Part shown: positions 1 to 5,950 of the stretch, one piece after another
How the letters are laid out: each line of letters begins with the position of its first letter
How positions within the stretch are numbered: the stretch's first letter is position 1
From: Erythrobacter sp.
GTDB taxonomy: Bacteria > Pseudomonadota > Alphaproteobacteria > Sphingomonadales > Sphingomonadaceae
NCBI GenBank assembly: GCA_030731635.1
Contig: JANQTR010000202.1
Location: 1-11,654 of the forward strand
Direction: 5' to 3'
Length of the DNA stretch: 11,654 nt
The notes under the pieces: generated by a model
Databases searched by the model: none
What the model was told of the DNA's origin: nothing
The model's input: only the letters and a program-made list of their open reading frames with translations
Position numbers and translations under genes: made by a program

Positions 1-299
1 TGATTCTGGTGGCCTATGAGTGGTCACGCATCGGGCGCGAGATCGCGGGCGCAGACGATGGTCTGGTGCAGCCGACCATCGAGGACGTGCTGCCGCCCGC
101 CCCGCAGGAAGAGCTTGATGGGCTGATCGCCCATTTTGAACAGCTGTTGGAGCCGCGCGGTTATTTCCTGCCCGAAGGCCGCGCCGATACCACCCACCGC
201 ACCTTGCGCGGCGTGCTGACCAAGCCGGGCTGGAACCATCTTGAGGTGCGCACCTTGCGCGGTGTCCTGACCACGCTGGGGCGGAAAATCCGCAACTGA
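1..299 (+). CDS. trmJ: TrmJ-family tRNA 2'-O-methyltransferase, C-terminal part
   Basis: This is the 3' end of a gene that begins before the window; the open frame runs in from the left edge (codons at 3, 6, 9...) and ends with TGA at 297-299. The visible residues begin I-L-V-A-Y-E-W, which matches the end of the SPOUT methyltransferase fold in TrmJ-type (TrmH group 1) proteins. They finish with the family's C-terminal region, where a segment ending in E-V-R-T-L-R-G-V is typical. The family transfers a methyl group from S-adenosylmethionine to the ribose of residue 32 in the anticodon loop of some tRNAs. The SAM-binding core lies mostly outside the window, so the exact substrate is inferred from the tail only. 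The last 30 residues contain a short internal duplication (R-T-L-R-G-V-L-T twice, about 16 residues apart). No clear terminator follows. Confidence 0.8.
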   Translation, partial: ILVAYEWSRIGREIAGADDGLVQPTIEDVLPPAPQEELDGLIAHFEQLLEPRGYFLPEGRADTTHRTLRGVLTKPGWNHLEVRTLRGVLTTLGRKIRN

Positions 300-338
300 C
301 GTCGTTTGTCGATTGGTATTGGACTGTCGCTCTCGGTC

Positions 339-361
339 CGATAGTGCTGCTGCTCCTATCG
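339..361 (+). repeat. 6-bp inverted repeat in the leader of the first small protein
   Basis: CGATAG at 339-344 and CTATCG at 356-361 are perfect complements around an 11-nt loop. The hairpin would sit about 24 nt upstream of the ATG at 385. It has no T-tract after it, so it does not look like a terminator. It may be chance. Confidence 0.25.
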
Positions 362-384
362 CCTCCAAACATGTGAGATTGTTG

Positions 385-669
385 ATGCTTTTCTCGTTCC
401 GCCGCCATTTTGCGCTCGGCTGTGCTGTGTTGATTGTTCCGTTTGCAGCCGCTGCCACTGCCCCCGAAACACCAACCCCCGCGACCGCTGCCGCCAGTGA
501 AGAAGCCGCCCAACAGCCAGCGCCAGATGCCGGTGATAAACCAGATGAGACAGCGAACGTCGATGACAAGCGCATCTGCCGCCATGTGAGGCTGGACGCA
601 TCGAGCCGCCGCAAGACCAAGATTTGCCGCACGACCGAAGAATGGCGCGAGCTCAACAACCCGCGCTGA
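385..669 (+). CDS. small exported protein with a CxTxxxW motif
   Basis: A 94-residue protein of unknown function. I chose the ATG at 385 because it gives a convincing signal peptide: a short basic start (F-R-R-H), a hydrophobic stretch at residues 9-20 and an Ala-rich cleavage zone near residues 21-25. The frame is open further upstream to a TTG at 313, but that would bury the signal. A Pro/Ala/Glu-rich low-complexity linker (about 25-60) follows, then a compact basic C-terminal part with Cys65, Cys81 and Trp87 in the pattern C-x15-C-R-T-x3-W. I recall tails of this kind in many small sphingomonad proteins, but I know of no assigned function. The two cysteines could form a disulfide in the periplasm. 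The ribosome site is weak (GAGA about 6 nt upstream). The next gene codes for a protein with a similar tail. Confidence 0.62.
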   Translation: MLFSFRRHFALGCAVLIVPFAAAATAPETPTPATAAASEEAAQQPAPDAGDKPDETANVDDKRICRHVRLDASSRRKTKICRTTEEWRELNNPR

Positions 670-697
670 TCGCTTGCTTCGCAACCGCCGCCGGCAT

Positions 698-717
698 GCC
701 TATTCATCGCCTATTCA
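698..717 (+). repeat. 9-bp direct repeat, 11-bp period
   Basis: GCCTATTCA occurs at 698-706 and again at 709-717, separated by TC. The pair lies 45 bp before the ATG of the gene at 762. The 11-bp period would put both copies on the same DNA face, which fits a regulator site, but this is inference from spacing only. Confidence 0.4.
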
Positions 718-761
718 GCCTGAAACTCCATGATTATTAGTGAATAAGGGAGGATAGACAC

Positions 762-1085
762 ATGTTGTTTCCAATGTTGGCTGGGGTCATGCTGCTCGTT
801 CCCATCGATGCCGAGGATGCGCGGCTCGACAAGCGGCGGACCTTCGTTTCCGAGGAAGCCAGGGTCGATCTGACCGACGCCAACGGCGCCCCCGTTCTTT
901 GCCTGGACCGCGCACGTGCCGGCAGCATTTGCCTGACCGAAAGCCAGTGGAACACGGCAATCGCACTGGCAGAACAGCAGCCACGCGAACGCGCGGGCCA
1001 GGCTAATCTCGCTCTTGGCTACCGCATCCCCGATACCAGCAGCTTCGGGCTCGCAAGCTCGCCATCAACGTTTGTTCAGAGGTAG
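762..1085 (+). CDS. small exported protein with a CxTxxxW motif
   Basis: A 107-residue protein of unknown function. The start is well supported: a purine-rich ribosome site (AAGGGAGGA, 746-754) lies 7 nt before the ATG. The first 17 or so residues are hydrophobic (L-A-G-V-M-L-L-V-P) and may be a short, uncharged signal peptide, although a clean cleavage site is not obvious. The middle holds Cys47, Cys57 and Trp63 in the pattern C-x9-C-L-T-x3-W, echoing the C-R-T-x3-W end of the protein encoded just upstream. The last 40 residues are Ser/Ala/Gly-rich and look unstructured. Both proteins begin M-L-F. The strong ribosome site and the 92-bp gap to the previous gene suggest it can be expressed independently. 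I do not recognise a named family. Confidence 0.65.
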   Translation: MLFPMLAGVMLLVPIDAEDARLDKRRTFVSEEARVDLTDANGAPVLCLDRARAGSICLTESQWNTAIALAEQQPRERAGQANLALGYRIPDTSSFGLASSPSTFVQR

Positions 1086-1108
1086 CGATCACCGCGTCAG
1101 GCTAACGC

Positions 1109-1136
1109 TTGACCCTGCGACCATTCCTGCTATGCG
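1109..1136 (+). promoter_or_regulatory. possible promoter for rpsD
   Basis: TTGACC (1109-1114) is followed after 16 nt by TATGCG (1131-1136). The -35 element is good and preceded by C, as is common in alphaproteobacteria; the -10 is only partial. If used, it would give a leader of about 140 nt before the rpsD start. Confidence 0.35.
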
Positions 1137-1233
1137 CTCGCCTTCGCGAATGGGCCCTGCACCCCGGTGAAGCAGTGGCCACATCAGGCAATTCGTCCTG
1201 ATGGTGCGATGCCGGGTTTAATGCTCAGACCTG

Positions 1234-1247
1234 ATCCAATGGTGGAT
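1234..1247 (+). repeat. small inverted repeat in the rpsD leader
   Basis: ATCCA (1234-1238) pairs with TGGAT (1243-1247) around a 4-nt loop, and the overlapping CCAAT/ATTGG (1236-1240 and 1246-1250) offers an alternative pairing. It ends about 20 nt before the rpsD ribosome site. It could be a leader structure, but the arms are short. Confidence 0.25.
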
Positions 1248-1281
1248 TGGGGGGTGAGCCAGCAATTTGAAGGAACGACAT

Positions 1282-1896
1282 ATGTCGAAGCGCAAAAGCG
1301 CCAAGTACAAGCTTGACCGCCGGATGGGCGAAAACATCTGGGGTCGCCCCAATTCCCCGGTGAACAAGCGGTCTTACGGCCCCGGCCAGCACGGTCAGCG
1401 TCGCAAGGGCAAGATGAGCGATTATGGCCTGCAGCTGCGCGCCAAGCAGAAGCTCAAGGGCTATTACGGCGACGTCACCGAAAAGCAGTTCAAGAGCACC
1501 TATGCCGAAGCTTCGCGCCTGAAGGGTGACACCAGCCAGAACCTGATCGGTCTGCTGGAACAGCGTCTGGATATGATCGTGTACCGCGCCAAGTTCGCGC
1601 CGACGATCTTCTCGGCGCGTCAGATTGTCAGCCACGGTCACATTTATGTGAACGGTGTGAAGTGCAACATTGCCTCGCGCCGCGTGTCGGTTGGCGATGT
1701 CATCAGCCTCGGCAGCAAGGCCAAGGAAATGGCACTGGTGATCGAAGCTCAGGGCCTGGCTGAGCGCGACATTCCCGATTACGTCATGCCCGATGGCAAC
1801 GACAAGGTGACCCTCACCCGCGTGCCGAAGCTTGACGAAGTGCCTTACCCGGTGACGATGGAACCGAACCTGGTGGTCGAATTCTACTCGCGCTAA
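1282..1896 (+). CDS. rpsD: 30S ribosomal protein S4
   Basis: S4 binds 16S rRNA early in assembly of the small ribosomal subunit and helps decoding accuracy. The ATG at 1282 gives 204 residues, the usual length, with a GAAGGAA ribosome site ending 6 nt upstream; the frame extends back to a TTG at 1267 but this only adds five unneeded residues. The N-terminal region carries the conserved R-S-Y-G-P-G-Q-H-G segment (about residues 30-38). The S4 RNA-binding domain spans about 94-156 and includes R-Q-I-V-S-H-G-H-I-Y-V-N-G. The protein ends F-Y-S-R, as S4 often does. The N-terminal CxxC cysteines of zinc-binding S4 variants are absent, so this is the zinc-independent form. It is alone rather than in the alpha operon, and is followed at once by a strong terminator. 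Confidence 0.98.
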   Translation: MSKRKSAKYKLDRRMGENIWGRPNSPVNKRSYGPGQHGQRRKGKMSDYGLQLRAKQKLKGYYGDVTEKQFKSTYAEASRLKGDTSQNLIGLLEQRLDMIVYRAKFAPTIFSARQIVSHGHIYVNGVKCNIASRRVSVGDVISLGSKAKEMALVIEAQGLAERDIPDYVMPDGNDKVTLTRVPKLDEVPYPVTMEPNLVVEFYSR

Positions 1897-1918
1897 TCGG
1901 ATTTCCGATTGCTAATAC

Positions 1919-1951
1919 AAAAAGGGCGGCCTTGCGAGGCCGCCCTTTTTT
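1919..1951. terminator. bidirectional intrinsic terminator between rpsD and the chorismate mutase gene
   Basis: GGGCGGCC (1924-1931) pairs perfectly with GGCCGCCC (1938-1945) around a 6-nt loop. Five A's (1919-1923) precede the stem and six T's (1946-1951) follow it, so the structure works in both directions. It sits 22 nt after the rpsD stop and 21 nt from the stop of the convergent gene, ending transcription of both. Confidence 0.93.
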
Positions 1952-1972
1952 GTTGGCGCTGACGAGAACGAG

Positions 1973-2284
1973 TCAGCCCCTCGTCCGGTCCCATTCGCCA
2001 AATTCGTAAGCGATCGAGCCTTCGACGAGGCGTTCCCAGATATCCGCCACCACATCGCGCGGGATGCCGTAGGCTTCAGCCTCGGCGACGGCGGCTGCGA
2101 TTACGCTGGCCTTGCGCGCTTCATCGCGCACCGCATCGCGGCTTGGCTTGATCCGGGCAGCGGCGCGCATGTAGCCAAAGCGGGTTGCCAGCAAGGCAAC
2201 CAGCTCACGGTCCAGCGCATCAACCCCGGCGCGCACGTCGGTCATGGTTTGGCAGTCTTCAGGCTTCGGCGGTGTGTCGTTCAT
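1973..2284 (-). CDS. chorismate mutase, AroQ/PchB type
   Basis: A 103-residue all-helical protein of the AroQ class, which converts chorismate to prephenate on the way to phenylalanine and tyrosine; some close relatives (PchB) instead split isochorismate to salicylate and pyruvate. Arg18, Arg35 and Lys46 have the same spacing (17 and 11) as the active-site residues Arg14, Arg31 and Lys42 of PchB. The usual C-terminal glutamine of the active site appears to be Glu94 (in I-A-Y-E-F), as judged by eye. Tyrosine/phenylalanine synthesis is the more likely role, since no salicylate or siderophore genes are nearby. The gene starts 51 nt after the stop of the S9 peptidase gene and probably shares its transcript. 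The ribosome site before the ATG at 2284 is weak; Met14 is an alternative start that keeps Arg18. Confidence 0.85.
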   Translation of the reverse strand: MNDTPPKPEDCQTMTDVRAGVDALDRELVALLATRFGYMRAAARIKPSRDAVRDEARKASVIAAAVAEAEAYGIPRDVVADIWERLVEGSIAYEFGEWDRTRG

Positions 2285-2335
2285 GGCGCACGCCCTAGGC
2301 GTTGCAGGGCCGATTTGTCGAGTGGCTTCCCACGC

Positions 2336-4357
2336 TCAGTTGCCGCGCCCCAGCGAGTCGTCGAGAAAACGGCCAAGGGTGGTCAACATGTCGATCCGCG
2401 CGGTGGTATCTTCCAGCCCATGCTGCAGATCCTCGTACTCGTGATAGATCACCTGCTTGCCGGCCGAAGCGAGCGCCTTTTCCATCGCCCGGGCGTGGCG
2501 CACATCGACATTGAGATCGCGGGTGCCGTGGAACAAGGCGACCGGCGCTGCAAAGCGTTCCGCATGGCGGCGCGGACTGCCTGCCGCGACATGCGGGCCA
2601 TCGCCGACATATTCCTGCACAATCCGGGCATTAGTGTAGTCTCGCGCGTCTTCGATGAGATAGCCGAGATCGGACACTGGTGCGATTGCTACCACCGCCT
2701 TGAACAATTCGGGATCAAGAACCTGTGATTGCAGCGCGGCATAACCACCATAGGACCATCCCACGATGGCGAGCTGATCGGGCCGGGCAATACCCTCACC
2801 CGCCAGCCATCGACCGGCGTCATTGACGTCGCCGACCGCGATGTCCCATGCTTTGAAACCGTTGCGCCCATACCATGCATCGCCATAGCCTGCGGACCCG
2901 CGATAATTGGGCTGGAGCACGGCGTAGCCGCGGGCGGTGAGGAATTGCACGATCCAGTCAAACCCCCACTCGTCACGCGCCGCCGGGCCGCCGTGGGGGA
3001 GAACGATGGCGGGCAGGCCCTTGCCGTCGGATCCGGGCGGCAGGGTCAGATAGGCGGGGATCTGTGTTCCATCTGCCGCGGGATAAGTAACGGGGCGCAT
3101 CTGGCCCATCGGCCGATCGACCAGTTGCTCGCGCACGGGCAGCAGCGGCTCAAGGCTGCGCTTTTCCTTGTCAAACAAGTAGACCATGCCCGGCTGGGTA
3201 TCGCTCGACGCGATCAGCAGGATCCGGCGTTCATCGCTGCTGGCGCCAACAATGTTGATCAGCGGCTGATCGGGCAGCGCTTTGGCCAGCCCTTTGGCGA
3301 GCGCATCCAGTTCGGGATCGAAATAGGCGACCTCGCGCTTTTCAGTGGCGTAGCTGGCGCCGACCACCCGGCGCTTGCGGCCAATGCGGATCAGCGCGTC
3401 GACATCGACATCGTCGCGCGCCATCACCAGCTTGCCAGCATCGCTACCGTCGAGCAGCACCTCAACCACCGCTCGGTAGCCACCACGCCGGATGAAGCCA
3501 AAGGCGACATTACGGACGCTGTCGACCGCAACCGGAGTAAAGCTGTCGATCGCAGCTCCATCAACTGTCAGCTTTTCAAATCTTTTCCACGTGTTGCTAT
3601 TGGGCGCTCGGTAGAGATAGACGTAGTCACCCGTAAGGTTGCCAGTGCCATCATACAGCGCGCGGACCTTGATCCGCACCCTTCCGTCTTGGTCGGCAAC
3701 GAAGCGCAAGGCACCATCATCGGGTGCCTCGCGTGAGCGGGTGCGGCCAGTGGTCACGTCAACCAGATCGACCCCAAGGCCCGACTTGGAATTCGCCAAC
3801 CGAGTGTTGAGATCGCTTTCGGGGATATAGTTGCGGGTCATCAGGACTTCGCCTTCGCCGTCGCTGACGTCGAACGCGACGATGTCTCCGCCGTTCTGGT
3901 TGAACCCTGTTGCCCGAGGCGAATCGCGCTGGCTGAGCATCTTGGCATTGCTGCCATCGGCATTAACCGCGAACAGCCGATCGAACGGTATCAGCACCCC
4001 TCCGGGGCGCTTTCCCATTCCGCTGAACTGGCACACAAGGCGGACATCGGTGGCCCATTCGCACCAATCGAAGTCACCAATTTCTTCTGTGTTCTTCAAC
4101 ACCGCGACGATCTTCGCATCACCATCAAGATCGACGACGTTGATGACCTCGGTATGTTCGGGGCCTGCTGTGATGTAGGCGATCTTGGTCCCTGAAGGCG
4201 ACAGGCTGACATCGAGCACCGATGCGCGGATGCCGAACTGCCGCGCTGCGATTGTCAATTCATCGGAGCCAGACGCGTCTTGCGCCGCCAAAGGCATACC
4301 CCACCCAGCGAACAGCAATGCCGCCCCCCACACCATGCGCGATCGATGACCCAGCAC
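2336..4357 (-). CDS. secreted S9-family (prolyl oligopeptidase-like) serine peptidase
   Basis: A 673-residue exported peptidase of the S9 family, alpha/beta-hydrolase type, probably cutting oligopeptides in the periplasm. Numbering is from the GTG at 4357. A signal peptide covers about residues 1-26, ending P-L-A-A-Q. A long beta-rich region with propeller-like repeats follows (about 40-415), then the catalytic domain. In it H-G-G-P (455-458) is the oxyanion region, G-W-S-Y-G-G carries the nucleophile Ser535, H-G-T-R-D gives Asp614 and Q-H-G-L-E gives His646, so the triad is intact. The GTG start is chosen because AGGAG lies 5 nt upstream and a promoter-like pair places transcription start near 4377, which would exclude the in-frame ATG at 4378. 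Exact specificity (dipeptidyl- or acylaminoacyl-type) cannot be read from the sequence. The chorismate mutase gene follows. Confidence 0.93.
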   Translation of the reverse strand: MLGHRSRMVWGAALLFAGWGMPLAAQDASGSDELTIAARQFGIRASVLDVSLSPSGTKIAYITAGPEHTEVINVVDLDGDAKIVAVLKNTEEIGDFDWCEWATDVRLVCQFSGMGKRPGGVLIPFDRLFAVNADGSNAKMLSQRDSPRATGFNQNGGDIVAFDVSDGEGEVLMTRNYIPESDLNTRLANSKSGLGVDLVDVTTGRTRSREAPDDGALRFVADQDGRVRIKVRALYDGTGNLTGDYVYLYRAPNSNTWKRFEKLTVDGAAIDSFTPVAVDSVRNVAFGFIRRGGYRAVVEVLLDGSDAGKLVMARDDVDVDALIRIGRKRRVVGASYATEKREVAYFDPELDALAKGLAKALPDQPLINIVGASSDERRILLIASSDTQPGMVYLFDKEKRSLEPLLPVREQLVDRPMGQMRPVTYPAADGTQIPAYLTLPPGSDGKGLPAIVLPHGGPAARDEWGFDWIVQFLTARGYAVLQPNYRGSAGYGDAWYGRNGFKAWDIAVGDVNDAGRWLAGEGIARPDQLAIVGWSYGGYAALQSQVLDPELFKAVVAIAPVSDLGYLIEDARDYTNARIVQEYVGDGPHVAAGSPRRHAERFAAPVALFHGTRDLNVDVRHARAMEKALASAGKQVIYHEYEDLQHGLEDTTARIDMLTTLGRFLDDSLGRGN

Positions 4358-4362
4358 AAATT

Positions 4363-4367
4363 CTCCT
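4363..4367 (-). promoter_or_regulatory. ribosome binding site that decides the S9 peptidase start
   Basis: On the minus strand AGGAG is read here, 5 nt before the GTG at 4357-4355. The ATG at 4378 has no such site upstream. Confidence 0.6.
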
Positions 4368-4383
4368 GTCGTGTTCATCCGTC

Positions 4384-4411
4384 AGGATATCGTAAAGAAA
4401 CGCCAGATCAA
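4384..4411 (-). promoter_or_regulatory. probable promoter of the S9 peptidase gene
   Basis: On the minus strand TTGATC (4411-4406) is followed after 16 nt by TATCCT (4389-4384). Transcription would start near 4377, giving a leader of about 20 nt that contains the AGGAG site. Confidence 0.42.
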
Positions 4412-4442
4412 CCCCTTACGAACAGGTTGTAGTGGAAGAGGT

Positions 4443-4482
4443 CCAAGGCGAGGTTAGAGAATTGCTGTCAACAACGCCTTGG
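4443..4482. repeat. 8-bp perfect inverted repeat (CCAAGGCG/CGCCTTGG)
   Basis: CCAAGGCG (4443-4450) and CGCCTTGG (4475-4482) are perfect complements with a 24-nt loop. There is no T-tract on either side. It lies between the 43-aa peptide gene and the S9 peptidase promoter, next to a second hairpin at 4492-4524. Confidence 0.5.
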
Positions 4483-4491
4483 CACGCAATC

Positions 4492-4524
4492 GTCGGTGCA
4501 ATGGCCGGCGCCAAGCGCACCGAC
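4492..4524. repeat. two-part hairpin (GTCGGTGC/GCACCGAC)
   Basis: GTCGGTGC (4492-4499) pairs with GCACCGAC (4517-4524). Inside, TGGC (4502-4505) pairs with GCCA (4510-4513) around a 4-nt loop, giving a stem, a small internal loop and a capped inner stem. It begins 19 nt after the stop codon of the 43-aa peptide gene (minus strand). Without a T-tract it is not a standard terminator but could stabilise or end that transcript. Confidence 0.45.
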
Positions 4525-4543
4525 CCACGCCTGCCTAACAGGT

Positions 4544-4675
4544 TCAGCAGCAGCCCATTCCGCAGCAAACGCCGAGGGCGCAGCATGCCTCGGCAACGGT
4601 CGGCGGAACAGCTGCCATCGCTGCGCTGGACGTCAGCAATGCTGCCACCGCAGCGATTTTGGTGATCATCTTCAT
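4544..4675 (-). CDS. 43-aa exported cysteine-rich peptide (CC-x4-CC-x3-CC)
   Basis: A very short gene encoding 43 residues. Residues 1-22 form a textbook signal peptide: M-K-M-I-T-K, a hydrophobic core A-A-V-A-A-L-L, then A-M-A-A with a likely cut after Ala21 or Ala22. The mature part would be only about 21 residues and ends with three Cys pairs: Cys31-32, Cys37-38 and Cys42-43, the last being the C-terminus. GGAA lies 7 nt before the ATG. The start is 30 nt after the stop of tgt, so the two may be co-transcribed. Six cysteines in 13 residues suggest metal binding or several disulfides in the periplasm; this is inference. A longer open frame overlaps it on the same strand (4416-4691), but this frame is preferred for its signal peptide and ordered cysteines. 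I recall similar CC-rich short peptides in sphingomonads but no characterised function. Confidence 0.62.
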   Translation of the reverse strand: MKMITKIAAVAALLTSSAAMAAVPPTVAEACCALGVCCGMGCC

Positions 4676-4705
4676 CGCAAATTTCCAGCAAACAGGAAAC
4701 GTCAG

Positions 4706-5836
4706 CTAGGTGCGGAGATAACTGCTGCGGAAGTCTTTGGTAAACCGGGAAAATACGCCGCCCGCAATGGCATCGCGCATCCCCTGCATCAGGGCCTGAT
4801 AGAAACTCAGGTTGTGCTCAGTCACCAGCATCGCGCCCAGAATCTCGCCGGATTTGACGAGGTGATGGATATAGGCGCGCGAATATGTCGTGCAGACCGG
4901 GCAGGCGCAACGTTCATCCATCGGGCCGGTGTCTTCGGCGTGGCGGGCGTTTCTGAGGTTGAGCGGGCCGTTCCATGTAAACGCCTGCCCATTGCGCCCT
5001 GAACGGGTCGGCAGCACGCAATCAAACATATCGATCCCGCGCTCCACCGCGCCGACAAGGTCGTCGGGCTTGCCCACGCCCATCAAATAGCGCGGACGGT
5101 CTGCCGGCAGCATATCGGGCGCATAATCGAGCACGCCGAACATCGCCTCCTGCCCCTCACCTACTGCGAGCCCGCCTACGGCGTAGCCATCAAACCCGAT
5201 ATCGGTGAGTGCATCGGCGCTGATCCGCCGCAGGTCTTCGTGCAGTGCGCCCTGCTGAATGCCGAACAACGCGGCGCGCGCGGCGTGGTCATCGCCCGCG
5301 TCAAACCCTGCGCGGCTGCGTTGCGCCCAGCGCATTGAAAGCTCCATACTGGCGGCGATTTCGTCCTTGGCGCGGTCGGCGCGGGGGCATTCGTCAAACG
5401 CCATAACGATGTCCGAACCCAGTAGCCGCTGAATTTCCATAGAGCGTTCGGGGGTCAGCATGTGCTTTGACCCATCAAGGTGGCTGCGAAACTCCACCCC
5501 CTGTTCGGTCAGTTTGCGCAAATCCGACAGGCTCATCACCTGATAGCCGCCGCTGTCCGTCAGAATCGGGCGCGGCCAGTTCATGAATTTGTGCAAGCCG
5601 CCAAGCCGCGCGACCCGTTCTGCGCCAGGACGCAGCATCAGATGGTAAGTGTTGCCAAGGATGATGTCAGCGCCCGTCGCCCGCACGCTTTCAGGCTTCA
5701 TCGCCTTGACGGTGGCCGCAGTGCCGACCGGCATGAACGCAGGCGTGCGGATAGCCCCGCGCTGCATCGCGATCGTGCCAGTGCGGGCCTTGCCGTCGGT
5801 GGCGTGGAGGGTGAAAGAGAAACGCGGTCCAACCAT
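4706..5836 (-). CDS. tgt: tRNA-guanine transglycosylase (queuine tRNA-ribosyltransferase)
   Basis: Tgt swaps guanine 34 for preQ1 in tRNAs with GUN anticodons (Asp, Asn, His, Tyr), a central step of queuosine synthesis in the cytoplasm. The 376-residue length is normal. Catalytic residues are visible: Asp94 in D-S-G-G-Y-Q, Asp148 in F-D-E-C-P and Asp272 in F-D-C-V-L-P-T-R. G-G-L-A-V-G-E is at 221-227. The zinc site is Cys310, Cys312, Cys315 (C-x-C-x-x-C) and His341. All are offset by a constant 8 from the well-studied Zymomonas mobilis enzyme (Asp102, 156, 280; Cys318, 320, 323; His349), so the active site is complete. QueA, which acts on the product, is encoded upstream (8373-9413), separated by an exporter and a barrel protein gene. 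The ribosome site before the ATG at 5836 is weak. Confidence 0.98.
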   Translation of the reverse strand: MVGPRFSFTLHATDGKARTGTIAMQRGAIRTPAFMPVGTAATVKAMKPESVRATGADIILGNTYHLMLRPGAERVARLGGLHKFMNWPRPILTDSGGYQVMSLSDLRKLTEQGVEFRSHLDGSKHMLTPERSMEIQRLLGSDIVMAFDECPRADRAKDEIAASMELSMRWAQRSRAGFDAGDDHAARAALFGIQQGALHEDLRRISADALTDIGFDGYAVGGLAVGEGQEAMFGVLDYAPDMLPADRPRYLMGVGKPDDLVGAVERGIDMFDCVLPTRSGRNGQAFTWNGPLNLRNARHAEDTGPMDERCACPVCTTYSRAYIHHLVKSGEILGAMLVTEHNLSFYQALMQGMRDAIAGGVFSRFTKDFRSSYLRT

Positions 5837-5851
5837 TGCGCCGCGCCACTA

Positions 5852-5866
5852 GCGGGCGAAGCCCGC
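5852..5866 (-). repeat. GC-rich hairpin in the tgt leader
   Basis: GCGGGC (5852-5857) pairs with GCCCGC (5861-5866) around 3 nt. On the minus strand it ends 15 nt before the tgt ATG, where a ribosome site would be expected, so it might limit translation. No T-tract follows. Confidence 0.35.
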
Positions 5867-5890
5867 GCTGTCACGCTTTCCCAAGCGCCC

Positions 5891-5930
5891 AAAAAAATGG
5901 GCAGGCGCCGCGTTGCCGCAGCACCTGCCC
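5891..5930 (-). terminator. intrinsic terminator of the outer-membrane barrel gene
   Basis: On the minus strand, bases 5930-5917 pair with 5912-5899 around a 4-nt loop, with two mismatches (5906/5923 and 5909/5920). Seven T's follow after one A (complement of 5891-5897). It begins about 20 nt past the stop codon at 5951 and should separate this gene from tgt. Confidence 0.88.
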
Positions 5931-5950
5931 CGATTTTGCATTAATTCGAC

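Noticed and set aside
24..707. Long open frame on the minus strand (227 codons)
   Set aside because: It is antisense to the trmJ end and the first small protein gene, has a low-complexity composition, no ribosome site and no family resemblance; it is a by-product of GC-rich codon use.
2729..3736. 335-codon open frame on the plus strand
   Set aside because: It is wholly antisense to the S9 peptidase gene, whose catalytic residues are intact. The translation resembles no protein I know.
4443..4524. Hairpins as a pair of intrinsic terminators
   Set aside because: Neither has a T-tract on either strand, and the first has a 24-nt loop.
4432..4665. 77-codon plus-strand frame opening M-E-E-V-Q-G-E-V-R-E-L-L
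   Set aside because: The first part looks helical and plausible, but the rest becomes Arg/Ser-rich, third-position GC is only moderate, there is no clear ribosome site, and it overlaps both hairpins and the peptide gene on the other strand.
4416..4691. 91-codon minus-strand frame overlapping the cysteine-rich peptide gene
   Set aside because: It lies in a different frame from the 43-aa gene and lacks a signal peptide or recognisable fold; the 43-aa frame explains the region better.
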